Shown: positions 34,713-43,131 of the stretch, piece after piece
Position numbering within the stretch: the stretch's first letter is position 1
Layout of the letters: the number at the start of each line of letters is the position of its first letter
Assembly (NCBI RefSeq): GCF_001870735.1
Contig: NZ_MORL01000006.1
Span: 124,001 to 188,000, forward strand
Length of the DNA stretch: 64,000 bases
Reading direction: 5' to 3'
Source of the DNA: Arsenicibacter rosenii
GTDB taxonomy: Bacteria > Bacteroidota > Bacteroidia > Cytophagales > Spirosomataceae
Notes under the pieces: generated by a model
Databases searched by the model: none
What the model was told of the DNA's origin: nothing
The model's input: the letters and a program-made list of their open reading frames with translations, nothing else
Program-made: the position numbers and the translations under genes

Positions 34713-34745
34713 AGTGGTGGCACGACTTTGAGTCGTGCCACCACT
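34713..34745 (+). repeat. Extragenic palindrome, copy 2 of the GTGGTGGCACGAC family
   Basis: A perfect 15-bp stem (AGTGGTGGCACGACT at 34713-34727, AGTCGTGCCACCACT at 34731-34745) with a TTG loop. The stem matches the element at 25986-26033; only the loop differs. It lies between convergent deoC and the PVC-type cytochrome gene and can act as a two-way terminator. Confidence 0.78.
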
Positions 34746-34770
34746 TCACTTTTACCATATAGAGCAGTTT

Positions 34771-37700
34771 CTACTTCTTCTTCAGATTCGAGAGAAACTC
34801 AACTACGTCCCGGACTTCGCGTTTCGACAGCAGTGTACCCATCGGCGGCATGCTTGACGGGTAGTTTTCGCGCTTCGCAATCCGGGCAACCGGTATTTTC
34901 AGCGGCTCGGCTTCCGATGTTTTCAGAACGAGTTCATGCTCATTTTCCTGCGACAGGATGCCTGTTACGTTCTGCCCGTCTTTCAGCGTCAGCGAAACGG
35001 TACCGAAACCCGGCGCGATGCGGGCACTCGGCTCAATCAGTGCCTGTAGGATCTGCTCACGACTCAGTACGTCGCCGATGAAGGTCAGCGACGGGCCAAC
35101 CTCTCCGCCCTGACCGCGAATCGCGTGGCAGCGGACACACTCGGCGGCGGTGCTGGTATTGAAAATCCGGCGGCCTGCCAGCGCATCTCCGCCAAACAGG
35201 GCGTCTTTAAACGCCGCCACACCATCGCCGCTGGCTTTCAGAGGTGCCAGTTTGGCGGCCAGTGCCGATGATTTAGAGGCTTCTACGGCTTCGTTTAGTT
35301 CGAGGGTCAGGCTGGGCGACAGTTTTTTGTCGGCCAGCTGGTCAATCAGACCCGACAGAATCCGTTCTGTTTTGTCGGCTGGCTGGGCGCTGAGTACGCG
35401 TAACATCTGCTGCTGTTCCTTGATACTGCCTTTGTCAAACACAACTTTCGATACGTCGGCCAGAGCATCCTGCGACAGCGTTTGCCCCGACATCAGCCCG
35501 AGGGCCGTTGCCCGTACATCGGCATTTTCATCGGTCATGCTCTTGCGGATGGCGGCTTCCATACCATTGTAATTCAGTTTGCCGAGTGCGGTCAGAACGG
35601 CCGAACGAACTTCCGGCGCGGCGTTGCCGTCCAGTAGTTTGGCGAGGGCCGCATTGTTTTCGCTCATGCCCAGCTGGCTAAACATCTGCGCGGCCGCAAT
35701 CTGCGTTTCAGGTTCTGCCTGCTGCAACAGCGCCAGTGCATGTGGCTGAACTTTCGCTTTTACCGCCGCCAGATTCCGCTGTACCGGACCGCGGTAGCGA
35801 CCATCCACGCGGTCAAGTACGGACGGGCTGGCCCATGAACCAAGCGTTGCGAGCGCTTCGGCACGAATCACTTTATCAACGTCTTTGCGTTTGGCAAAGG
35901 CAATCAGTGTTTCCAGTTCCTGATCGCCGCCGACACGCAGACAGGCGTTGATGGCGCGGCGCAGCAATGGCTCCGAGGTAAACCGTGTTTCTTTCAGCGT
36001 GGCCGCCAGCGCCGGCAGTGAGGCCGGAATCGACAAATCATCGTTGATCGCGCGGGCTGCTTCGGCCACAATATACTCGTCTTTATCCTGCAGGAAGATA
36101 TTGATCTGGTCACTGGCTAACCGGCGCAGCACCAGCACCGCCGCCAGCCGGAGCGACTTATCCGGATTGTTGGCAAGGGCCACCATCGGCTCCGCCTGAC
36201 CAATCCGCGACAAGGCCAGCACCGCCGCATGACGCAGGTAAACGTCTTCGTCGTGGTTCGCCTTGATCATGTCCAGCAGCGGGTTGATGGCTGGCTGGTA
36301 TTTAATCCGGCCGATGGCCTGTGCCCCATAAAACTGTACGCGCGGGTTTTTACTGGCCAGTAACGGAACCAGTTGCGGACCGGCCTCCGGAATAGCGGCA
36401 TCGCCCAGCATTTTAGCGGCCTGGGCCACAATCTCCGGATCACTGTCTTTCAGCAGGGGCAACAGCGACGAGGCATTTACCTTGTCCTGCCGGGTCAGTT
36501 GGCCCATACCCCAGATGCCATGAATACGGGCCAGCTGGTTTTGTGTTTGTGCGATGGCTTTGTTCAGGGTAGCCGTACCTTTAGCACCCCTTGCCACCAG
36601 TTCAAACTGGGCTTTTTGCCGGATGCGCATGTCAGGATTAAACAGCAGCGAATACAGCATGTCCTCGGTTTGGGCCATGTAGTCGAGCTGCATCAGGCGT
36701 TTGGTTTCGGTCCGCAGCGCTTTCAGGTCGTTTTTGTCATCGGTTACGTCCAGTTTCCAGACGCGGCCGTAGTTCTTGGTGTCCCAGCCGTTGATCCAGT
36801 CAGCCACATACAGCGCACCGTCGGGGCCGAAACGGATGCCCGTCGGCAGGATACCGGTCAGGATGTTCTGTTCGCCGTCGAGTACAAACGAAGCGCCTTT
36901 GGGTTTCAGACCAAACGACCAGATCGGCGAGCGGGCCGGGTTGCCGACAAATTCAACGAGGAAGAATTTATTTTTCCAGGCCGATCCCAGAGCGGTGCCC
37001 GGGTTGTAGACCATACCGGTCGGGCCGTTGTGGAAGTTCATGATCGGCGGAATGATGTAGGCCGCCTGACCGTCCCAGCGGGGTTTAAACAGCTTTTCGT
37101 CCATCCAGACCTTATAGCCGTTGTTTTTCGGGTCGGTATATTTACCATACTGCCAGTTGGAGCGCCAGCCCGCGTCGGAGCCTTCGACCACGTGCACCAG
37201 CCGTTCGCTTTCGCCGGGGTGGTCACCGTCATTATCGGAGCTGATCAGGTTACCATATTCGTCGAACACAAATTCGTGGGTGTTCCGCAAACCGCCCGCA
37301 AAGACTTCAAAGTCGCTGCCGTCCGGATTGGCGCGGGCGATGATCCCCTCGTTGGAACGGTTGTGTTTTTTGCCGTCGGGCGCAGTGATATTGGCCCCGA
37401 TGTCGCCGATGTTCCAGTAAATTTTACCGTCGGGCCCTTCGATCGGGTTCGACATGCCGTGGCCGCTGAAGCCGATGTGTACGGCATAGCCATGGCTGAT
37501 CGACGTTTTCTGATCGGGAATACCGTCGTTGTTGGTATCGCGCAGCCGCCAGACGTCCGGCGCAATGGTGATAAACATGTCTTTCGCCCGAACCAGAATC
37601 CCGCCGGCTACGTCGGTGATTTCGTCGAAGAAATCACTGATGATCCGCGTAGAGACGTCGGCCATTCCGTCGCCGTCGGTGTCTTCGAGCCGCCAGACCT

Positions 37701-38196
37701 CATCTTTCTCCACCGCTAGGTCCTTCCAGTCGTGGGAGCCGTCGTCGTTGAGGTCTTTGACCCACTCATTTTCCTTACTCTTTTTCGGGTCGAACGTGCT
37801 GTGCAGAAATGCGCGGCGGTCTTCGACGGTCTGGAGCGCAATCGACGGCGTCATCCAGTCGCGGTGACCACGAATGTCGAATTCCGAGTTTTTCTGCCGG
37901 TTGGTGCGGTTAATGTACACGCGCCCCTGCACATCAATATCCATCGCGACGGGGTCCGGTGCCAGTGAGTCGGTAGCCCACAGGTCGAGTTTGAGGCCGT
38001 CGGCCAGTTTAATGGACGTTTTTTCCCGGATTTCTTTGGCGCGGGCACGGGCCGTTGCCGCGTCTTCTCTCACCACCAGCGGCTTATTGTCCATTTTTGA
38101 CGTTCGGCCGGTGTTCATTTTCATACAGGATACTACCGCTACGGCCAGCAGGGCAGTACCTAGTATGGGCTTTCGAAAGGGTTTGTTAAACAGCAT
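34771..38196 (-). CDS. PVC-type heme-binding CxxCH lipoprotein with propeller and HEAT repeats
   Basis: 1141 residues. The N-terminus ends in a lipobox with Cys24 (VAVVSC), so it should be lipid-anchored. Order of domains: a six-bladed-propeller dehydrogenase-like region (about 50-480, with DGMADV, IRFGPDGALYVADWING), HEAT repeats (about 510-980), then a c-type cytochrome domain with the heme site CVRCH near residue 1019-1023 and a likely axial Met in MPPMG. This matches the PVC-type heme-binding CxxCH proteins of Planctomycetes and Cytophagales, thought to oxidise sugars or other substrates. The electron acceptor is unknown. It is transcribed alone. Confidence 0.9.
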   Translation of the reverse strand: MLFNKPFRKPILGTALLAVAVVSCMKMNTGRTSKMDNKPLVVREDAATARARAKEIREKTSIKLADGLKLDLWATDSLAPDPVAMDIDVQGRVYINRTNRQKNSEFDIRGHRDWMTPSIALQTVEDRRAFLHSTFDPKKSKENEWVKDLNDDGSHDWKDLAVEKDEVWRLEDTDGDGMADVSTRIISDFFDEITDVAGGILVRAKDMFITIAPDVWRLRDTNNDGIPDQKTSISHGYAVHIGFSGHGMSNPIEGPDGKIYWNIGDIGANITAPDGKKHNRSNEGIIARANPDGSDFEVFAGGLRNTHEFVFDEYGNLISSDNDGDHPGESERLVHVVEGSDAGWRSNWQYGKYTDPKNNGYKVWMDEKLFKPRWDGQAAYIIPPIMNFHNGPTGMVYNPGTALGSAWKNKFFLVEFVGNPARSPIWSFGLKPKGASFVLDGEQNILTGILPTGIRFGPDGALYVADWINGWDTKNYGRVWKLDVTDDKNDLKALRTETKRLMQLDYMAQTEDMLYSLLFNPDMRIRQKAQFELVARGAKGTATLNKAIAQTQNQLARIHGIWGMGQLTRQDKVNASSLLPLLKDSDPEIVAQAAKMLGDAAIPEAGPQLVPLLASKNPRVQFYGAQAIGRIKYQPAINPLLDMIKANHDEDVYLRHAAVLALSRIGQAEPMVALANNPDKSLRLAAVLVLRRLASDQINIFLQDKDEYIVAEAARAINDDLSIPASLPALAATLKETRFTSEPLLRRAINACLRVGGDQELETLIAFAKRKDVDKVIRAEALATLGSWASPSVLDRVDGRYRGPVQRNLAAVKAKVQPHALALLQQAEPETQIAAAQMFSQLGMSENNAALAKLLDGNAAPEVRSAVLTALGKLNYNGMEAAIRKSMTDENADVRATALGLMSGQTLSQDALADVSKVVFDKGSIKEQQQMLRVLSAQPADKTERILSGLIDQLADKKLSPSLTLELNEAVEASKSSALAAKLAPLKASGDGVAAFKDALFGGDALAGRRIFNTSTAAECVRCHAIRGQGGEVGPSLTFIGDVLSREQILQALIEPSARIAPGFGTVSLTLKDGQNVTGILSQENEHELVLKTSEAEPLKIPVARIAKRENYPSSMPPMGTLLSKREVRDVVEFLSNLKKK

Positions 38197-38409
38197 TGTT
38201 AACTAAAACAGGTTGGAAATGGGCTCTGTAGTAAAATCAAAAAAGCCCGGTAAGTTACTTATGGCGACTGATTTTATCCTGACGATCACACCGTTAAAAT
38301 AAAGAATCGGCCCCCCTGCATGGTCTCTCCGTGTTATACCACATACTGGCTTGTTAGTAACCTCTTTCTGTAATCAGATGATTTTTGTTTTGATTAATTC
38401 TAAATAAAT

Positions 38410-38440
38410 TTTGTGTAAATCGTTTTCCGTTCTACTTTTG
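38410..38440 (+). promoter_or_regulatory. Promoter of the siderophore receptor operon
   Basis: TTTG at 38410-38413 and TACTTTTG at 38433-38440 with 19-nt spacing form a near-perfect Bacteroidota promoter. The leader to the ATG at 38479 is about 32 nt and ends in a run of A, a common translation enhancer in this phylum. No Fur-like box is obvious. Confidence 0.75.
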
Positions 38441-38478
38441 TGCTGTTGTTTGGAATTAATCTAAAGAAATATAAAAAA

Positions 38479-40815
38479 ATGCGATTGCTTTTACTGTTCA
38501 TGCTTCTGAGCGGAAGTGTGTTTGCCCAGCAGGGAACGATTAGGGGTACGGTTACAACGTCGGATGGAAAACCGGCTCAATACGTGACTATTTTTCTGAA
38601 AGGACTTGGAAAAGGAACGGTAGCGGATTCGAGCGGTACATACGAAATGAAAGGCATCAGGGCGGGGCAGCACACCATCGAAGCGAGCTTTATCGGCCTT
38701 CAGGCCACAGCTAAAAAAGTGACGGTGGCGGCTAATGAAACGGCAACGGTTGATTTTGTACTTCAGGAAAATGCGAATCAGTTACAGGAAGTATTGATAA
38801 CGGCGAATCCGAGTAAATACCTGACCGATTACCCGTCGGTGTCACTGCGGCTGAAGACACCGCTGATCGAGATTCCGCAGAATATTCAGGTTGTAACGGC
38901 CCAGACGCTGAAAGACCAGCAGATTTTTGATATTCTGGAAGGCGTAACCCGCAACGTCAGCGGGGCCGCTAAAATGGAACACTGGGACATTTATGCCAAT
39001 ATTTTTATGCGCGGCTCACGGATTCCCGGCTTCCGCAACGGCATGAACGTGCAGTCGGATTTTGGTCCTGTGGCCGAAGACATGAGCATGGTCGAAAGCA
39101 TTGAGTTTGTGAAAGGGCCGGCGGGTTTCATGCTGGCCAACGGCGAACCAAGCGGCTTCTATAATATCGTAACCAAAAAACCGACAGGTATCACCAAAGG
39201 CGAAGCCACGATGACCATCGGCAGCTTCGATACCTACCGTACCACGCTGGATTTTGACGGCGCGCTGAGCAAGGATAAAAAGGTCCTGTTCCGGCTGAAC
39301 CTGATGGGCCAGATGAAAGGCTCACACCGCGACTTTGAATTCAACAACCGGGTATCGGTAGCGCCGGTGCTGAAATTCCAGTTTACCCCACGCACATCGC
39401 TGACGGCCGAGTACAACTATCAGTTTAACCAGATGTCGGCCATCGGGTCCAATTATGCCTTCTCGCCGAATCGCCTGGGCGACCTGCCGGTCAATTTTAC
39501 AACGGCGGAGGTGAACATGAAACCAACCAACATCAACGACCACAGCCTTTTCCTGACACTGGCACACACGATCAACAGCAACTGGAAGTTTACCGGCCAG
39601 ATTGCCTACGTGACCTTCAATCAGGTAGGGCAGTCGCTGTGGCCGACGGGCTTCAAAGGCGATACCCTGCTGCGTGGTGCGTCAATCTGGGATGCCCTGG
39701 GCGTCATGAAAGTAGGCCAGTTCTTCCTGAACGGCGACGTGAAAACGGGGAAAATCGGCCACCGCCTGTTGATTGGCGTGGATATGGGTGATAAGGATTT
39801 TTATCACGACTGGAGCCAGACAGGGGCCATTACCGGCCGTGCCGGCTTCAACGTATACCACCCCGTGTATGGTCAGGTGCCGGCGTCGGGCTATCCGGTA
39901 TTCGACCGGACGCTCGACATCCGCGAGCGCGGCGTGTATTACAACAACAACTACAGCGCGGTGTATGTACAGGACGAAATCCGGTTGCTGAACGAGAAAC
40001 TGCGGTTGACGCTGGCCGGCCGGTATACAACGGTCCGCGACCAGAACCCATATAGTGGCGGTACCGATGCGAAGAAATTTACGCCCCGTGTTGGCCTGAG
40101 TTATTCGCTGAATAACAGCACCAGTGCCTATGCCGTATTCGATCAGGCATTTGTACCGCAGGCCGGTGTGAGCTTCGAAGGCAAGGCCTTCGACCCGATT
40201 ACGGGCAGCAACAAGGAAATCGGGGTAAAGAAAGAATGGCTGAATGGACGGTGGACGGCTACACTGGCGGGGTACCAGATTACGAAAAATAACGTACTGA
40301 CCGGCGATCCGCAGCACCAGTTCTTTTCGGTGCAGCTGGGACAGACCAAAGCGTCGGGCGTTGAATTTGACCTGCGCGGTGAAATCCTGGACGGCCTCGA
40401 CGTAACCGCAAACTACGCCTGGAACGATGCGAAGGTTACGAAAGACACCGACGAAAAAGTGGTGGGCAAGCAGATTCCGGGAACGGCCAGAAACATCGCC
40501 AATGCGTGGCTGAACTACCGCCTGACCAAAGGGGCCCTGCGCGGCCTGGGCGTAGCCCTTGGCGTACAGTATCAGAACGGCCGTACGAACTGGTACGGGG
40601 CCTACGATACCGAAGCCGACTACCGCATGCCGGACTACACCCGTCTGGATGCCGCCATCTCTTACCGGTTCGACAAGTTTGCGGTCGCGCTGAACATCAA
40701 CAACCTGACCAATAACTACCTGTATTCGGGTTCATACTACACCTGGACTAAGTTCTACTATTGGCAGGCTGAAGCATACCGGAACGCCCGTCTGTCTATT
40801 TCGTATAAATTTTAA
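38479..40815 (+). CDS. TonB-dependent siderophore receptor
   Basis: 778 residues from the ATG at 38479. Signal peptide cleaved after SVFA (about residue 16); a carboxypeptidase-D-like regulatory domain (about 18-105, with GTIRGTVTTSDGKPAQYVTI) precedes the plug (about 115-230: IEIPQNIQVVTAQTLKDQQ, ESIEFVKGPAGFMLANGEPSGFYNIVTKKP) and the 22-strand barrel, ending in aromatic LSISYKF. The plug sequence and KKPTG are typical of ferric-siderophore receptors rather than SusC. A PepSY protein overlaps its stop, the usual pairing for siderophore reduction. No FecI/FecR is adjacent upstream. Confidence 0.93.
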   Translation: MRLLLLFMLLSGSVFAQQGTIRGTVTTSDGKPAQYVTIFLKGLGKGTVADSSGTYEMKGIRAGQHTIEASFIGLQATAKKVTVAANETATVDFVLQENANQLQEVLITANPSKYLTDYPSVSLRLKTPLIEIPQNIQVVTAQTLKDQQIFDILEGVTRNVSGAAKMEHWDIYANIFMRGSRIPGFRNGMNVQSDFGPVAEDMSMVESIEFVKGPAGFMLANGEPSGFYNIVTKKPTGITKGEATMTIGSFDTYRTTLDFDGALSKDKKVLFRLNLMGQMKGSHRDFEFNNRVSVAPVLKFQFTPRTSLTAEYNYQFNQMSAIGSNYAFSPNRLGDLPVNFTTAEVNMKPTNINDHSLFLTLAHTINSNWKFTGQIAYVTFNQVGQSLWPTGFKGDTLLRGASIWDALGVMKVGQFFLNGDVKTGKIGHRLLIGVDMGDKDFYHDWSQTGAITGRAGFNVYHPVYGQVPASGYPVFDRTLDIRERGVYYNNNYSAVYVQDEIRLLNEKLRLTLAGRYTTVRDQNPYSGGTDAKKFTPRVGLSYSLNNSTSAYAVFDQAFVPQAGVSFEGKAFDPITGSNKEIGVKKEWLNGRWTATLAGYQITKNNVLTGDPQHQFFSVQLGQTKASGVEFDLRGEILDGLDVTANYAWNDAKVTKDTDEKVVGKQIPGTARNIANAWLNYRLTKGALRGLGVALGVQYQNGRTNWYGAYDTEADYRMPDYTRLDAAISYRFDKFAVALNINNLTNNYLYSGSYYTWTKFYYWQAEAYRNARLSISYKF

Positions 40816-42020
40816 TGAAAGGGAACGTTAAGAAACTCATTGGCAAACTACACCTCTGGCTCGGTCTTAGTACCGGGCTGGTGGTGTTTATCGTCAGCAT
40901 CACCGGAGCGCTGTATGTCTTTAAGGACGAGGTTCAGACGATGCTCCGTAAGGAATACCTGCACCACGGCGAAACCGGCATCAGCCACAAATCCATTCTG
41001 CCGCTTCGGGAACTGGAAAAGCGCATTAACCGGCAGACGGGCGAAACATATCCGCTGCATTGGGTAGATGCTCCGCTCGACAAAACCCGGAGCTACCAGT
41101 TTTATTACTACGAAAGTGATCCGAAAGGCTGGCATTACTTCAATGAGCTGGTGATGTATAAAACGGTGTATGTCAACCCGTATACAGGAAAGGTGCTGGC
41201 GGTCTTTGATGAGAAAAACGGCTTTTTCAACATTGTTAAATTCATTCACTGGAGCTTTCTGCTTAAGAGTGAATGGGGGACCTACCTCACTGGTATTCCG
41301 ACACTTATTTTTGTGGTGATGCTCATTACCGGTATCATTCTGTGGTGGCCCAAAAACAAAAGTGCCCGTAAGCAACGCTTCTGGTTCAACTGGAAAAATG
41401 TGAAGAACTGGAAGCGCAAGAACTATGACCTGCACAACATCCTGGGCTTCTATGCGTCGTTTGTGGCTTTGATTATAGCCATTACGGGCTTGTTTTACGC
41501 CTTTTTTACGGTGCAGTCGCTGATGTATTTTGTGTTTTCCGGCGGACAGACGACCTATCCCGATTTTTCGCACATCACCACCAAAGCCCCGGCCTCGCTG
41601 CGTTCGGCCGGTACGCTGGATAAAGTGGCGGCCAAAGTAGAGGAACTCTATCCGACTGCCTGGCACTACAGCATCGATCTGGGGCATCCCCACATCGACG
41701 ACCATGAACACCCGAATTTTTCGGTGTATGTAAAGGAGCTGAGCTATTCGTACCACGTCAGCCATAATCTGATTTTCGACGAAAACTCGGGGGAACTCCT
41801 GCACAACCGGCCGCATGCCGACAAAAACTTTGGTGAGAAAGTTGTTTCGGCTAATTACGACATCCACGTGGGATCAATTTTCGGGATCTGGACCAAATGC
41901 CTGGCCTTTCTCGTAAGTCTGATTTGCGCCAGCCTGCCGGTGACCGGTTTTCTGGTGTGGCGGGGCCGTCGTAAAAAAGAATCGAAAACCCCTGCACGTG
42001 CCCGAATGGTAACGGCGTAA
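40815..42020 (+). CDS. PepSY-associated membrane protein
   Basis: 401 residues with four membrane helices: the first near 15-35 (GLSTGLVVFIVSITGALYVF), then near 170-190, 210-235 and 360-385. Conserved blocks of PF03929 are HLWLGLSTGLVV, IKFIHWSFLL-type (here VKFIHWSFLL), GIILWWPK and HNILGFYASFVALIIAITG. These inner-membrane proteins sit next to siderophore receptors and are thought to reduce or release ferric iron in the periplasm. The start overlaps the receptor stop by 1 nt (TAATG), so translation is coupled. Confidence 0.92.
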   Translation: MKGNVKKLIGKLHLWLGLSTGLVVFIVSITGALYVFKDEVQTMLRKEYLHHGETGISHKSILPLRELEKRINRQTGETYPLHWVDAPLDKTRSYQFYYYESDPKGWHYFNELVMYKTVYVNPYTGKVLAVFDEKNGFFNIVKFIHWSFLLKSEWGTYLTGIPTLIFVVMLITGIILWWPKNKSARKQRFWFNWKNVKNWKRKNYDLHNILGFYASFVALIIAITGLFYAFFTVQSLMYFVFSGGQTTYPDFSHITTKAPASLRSAGTLDKVAAKVEELYPTAWHYSIDLGHPHIDDHEHPNFSVYVKELSYSYHVSHNLIFDENSGELLHNRPHADKNFGEKVVSANYDIHVGSIFGIWTKCLAFLVSLICASLPVTGFLVWRGRRKKESKTPARARMVTA

Positions 42021-42044
42021 ACACTACTGAACAGATTACGGAAG

Positions 42045-42071
42045 GCCTGCGACTTGTCGCAGGCTTTTTTT
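42045..42071 (+). terminator. Rho-independent terminator after the PepSY gene
   Basis: An 8-bp stem GCCTGCGA/TCGCAGGC closed by CTTG (42045-42064) is followed directly by seven T (42065-42071). This is the classical intrinsic-terminator form and ends the siderophore receptor operon. Confidence 0.9.
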
Positions 42072-42073
42072 AT

Positions 42074-42222
42074 GCGCCAGGCTAAAGCATGGCGTTAGGG
42101 GGGGGGGGCGGTATGGCAGGATGTCGGGTGCGCCAGGCTGAAGCGTGGCGTTAGGGGGTGTGGGGCGTATGGCGGGGTGTCGGGTGCGCCAGGCTGAAGC
42201 GTGGCGTTAGGGGGTGTGGGCG
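42074..42222 (+). repeat. 56-bp direct tandem repeat, three units
   Basis: Units begin at 42074, 42130 and 42186, exactly 56 nt apart, each starting GCGCCAGGCTGAAGCGTGGCG (the first has two base changes) followed by a G-rich stretch; the third unit is partial. The start of each unit folds as a hairpin with one mismatch (CGCCAGGCT with AGCGTGGCG). Unit 1 carries a run of 11 G (42098-42108). No open frame crosses the array. Confidence 0.8.
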
Positions 42223-42283
42223 GTAGTCGAATGAAGTAACGCCTGGCTGGCCGGACGAAACGGGCTGCTTCCTTTTAGACGAA

Positions 42284-42341
42284 CCCCGGCCTTCAGGCCG
42301 GGGCGGTAAGGCATCATCACCACAATGGCGGCTTTAGCCGC
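42284..42341 (+). repeat. Two REP-like hairpins next to the tandem repeat
   Basis: CCCCGGCC/GGCCGGGG with a TTCA loop (42284-42303) and GCGGCT/AGCCGC with a TT loop (42328-42341) lie between the tandem repeat and the sigma factor gene. Together with 42074-42222 they fill the 493-nt gap; no gene is seen in it. Confidence 0.65.
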
Positions 42342-42513
42342 GAGGGCTGCCAATCAGTCATATAAGCAGTAGGTCTGTTTTTTTGATTACACGGGAAGTA
42401 TAAAAGCAGAAAAGGCCGCTCTTTTTAGTGATCGAATCCGGTACGTTCGGGGTTATACCGTCAGACGCCGGCGGATGCGTGAGTACCGGATCCGGGGACA
42501 GGAAACCAGATAG

Positions 42514-43086
42514 ATGAACGAACAGGAACTTTGGCAGGCCTTTCAGGAGGGAGACGAAAACGCCTACACCCGGCTTTATCAGCTTCATGTGCAGGCCATG
42601 TACCGCTATGGCATGAGCCTGGTGGCTGTTTCTGAGGCCTTTGTGCTGGATTGCGTACATGATGTCTTTACCGAGCTCTGGGCCAAACGCGCCCGCCTGA
42701 CGACACCCGACAACATCCGCCATTACCTGCTGAGGGCGCTGAAAAACCGCATCATGCACCTGCTCGAACGCAAGGAACATCCGAGACGCCCGCTGGAAGA
42801 GGTAGACTATGACGCTTTATGGGCAGAACCCAATGATCTGGAAATCCTGGAAGAACTGGAAGCAGCCACAACCCGTCAGCAACGGATACAGCGCCTGATC
42901 GAACAGCTCCCGCCGCGCCAGCAGGAAGCCCTCAAACTCCGCTTTGTCGAGAATATGAACTACAACCAGATCGGCGAAATTATGCACGTTAACGAGCAGT
43001 CGGCGAAGAACCTCGTTTTCCGGGCGGTAGAGAAGCTCCGTAGCTGGATCATCACCTTATTTTTAACTTTTTTTACATTTTTTTAG
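42514..43086 (+). CDS. ECF RNA polymerase sigma factor (FecI-like)
   Basis: 190 residues. Sigma-70 region 2 (about 20-90: YRLYQLHVQAMYRYGMSL-like, CVHDVFTELWAKR, IRHYLLRALKNRIMHLLER) and region 4 (about 130-180: LPPRQQEALKLRFVENMNYNQIGEIMHVNEQSAKNLVFRAVEKLR) are complete, with no other domain, as in ECF factors of Bacteroidota. The last 13 residues are strongly hydrophobic (ITLFLTFFTFF), encoded by a T-rich stretch. The FecR-type anti-sigma gene and SusC/SusD genes follow on the same strand, so it should drive that locus. Confidence 0.93.
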   Translation: MNEQELWQAFQEGDENAYTRLYQLHVQAMYRYGMSLVAVSEAFVLDCVHDVFTELWAKRARLTTPDNIRHYLLRALKNRIMHLLERKEHPRRPLEEVDYDALWAEPNDLEILEELEAATTRQQRIQRLIEQLPPRQQEALKLRFVENMNYNQIGEIMHVNEQSAKNLVFRAVEKLRSWIITLFLTFFTFF

Positions 43087-43110
43087 GTTTTGGTGAGTAC
43101 GTTTTCCACT

Positions 43111-43131
43111 ATTTGTCATCTACTGACAAAT
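43111..43131 (+). promoter_or_regulatory. Inverted repeat covering the anti-sigma start codon
   Basis: ATTTGTCA (43111-43118) and TGACAAAT (43124-43131) form a perfect 8-bp inverted repeat with a 5-nt spacer, and the second arm includes the A and T of the FecR ATG. It may be an operator or an RNA hairpin limiting anti-sigma translation. Confidence 0.4.

Noticed and set aside
36373-37719. 448-codon open frame on the plus strand
   Set aside because: It is antisense to the PVC-type cytochrome gene, whose domains are clear; the plus-strand translation shows no domain and reflects codon bias of the real gene.
40848-41867. 339-codon open frame on the minus strand
   Set aside because: Antisense to the PepSY membrane protein; no domain or signal of its own.
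42074-42222. Possible CRISPR-like array
   Set aside because: Units are directly adjacent with no unique spacers of constant size, only three copies exist and no cas gene is nearby; it is a simple tandem repeat.
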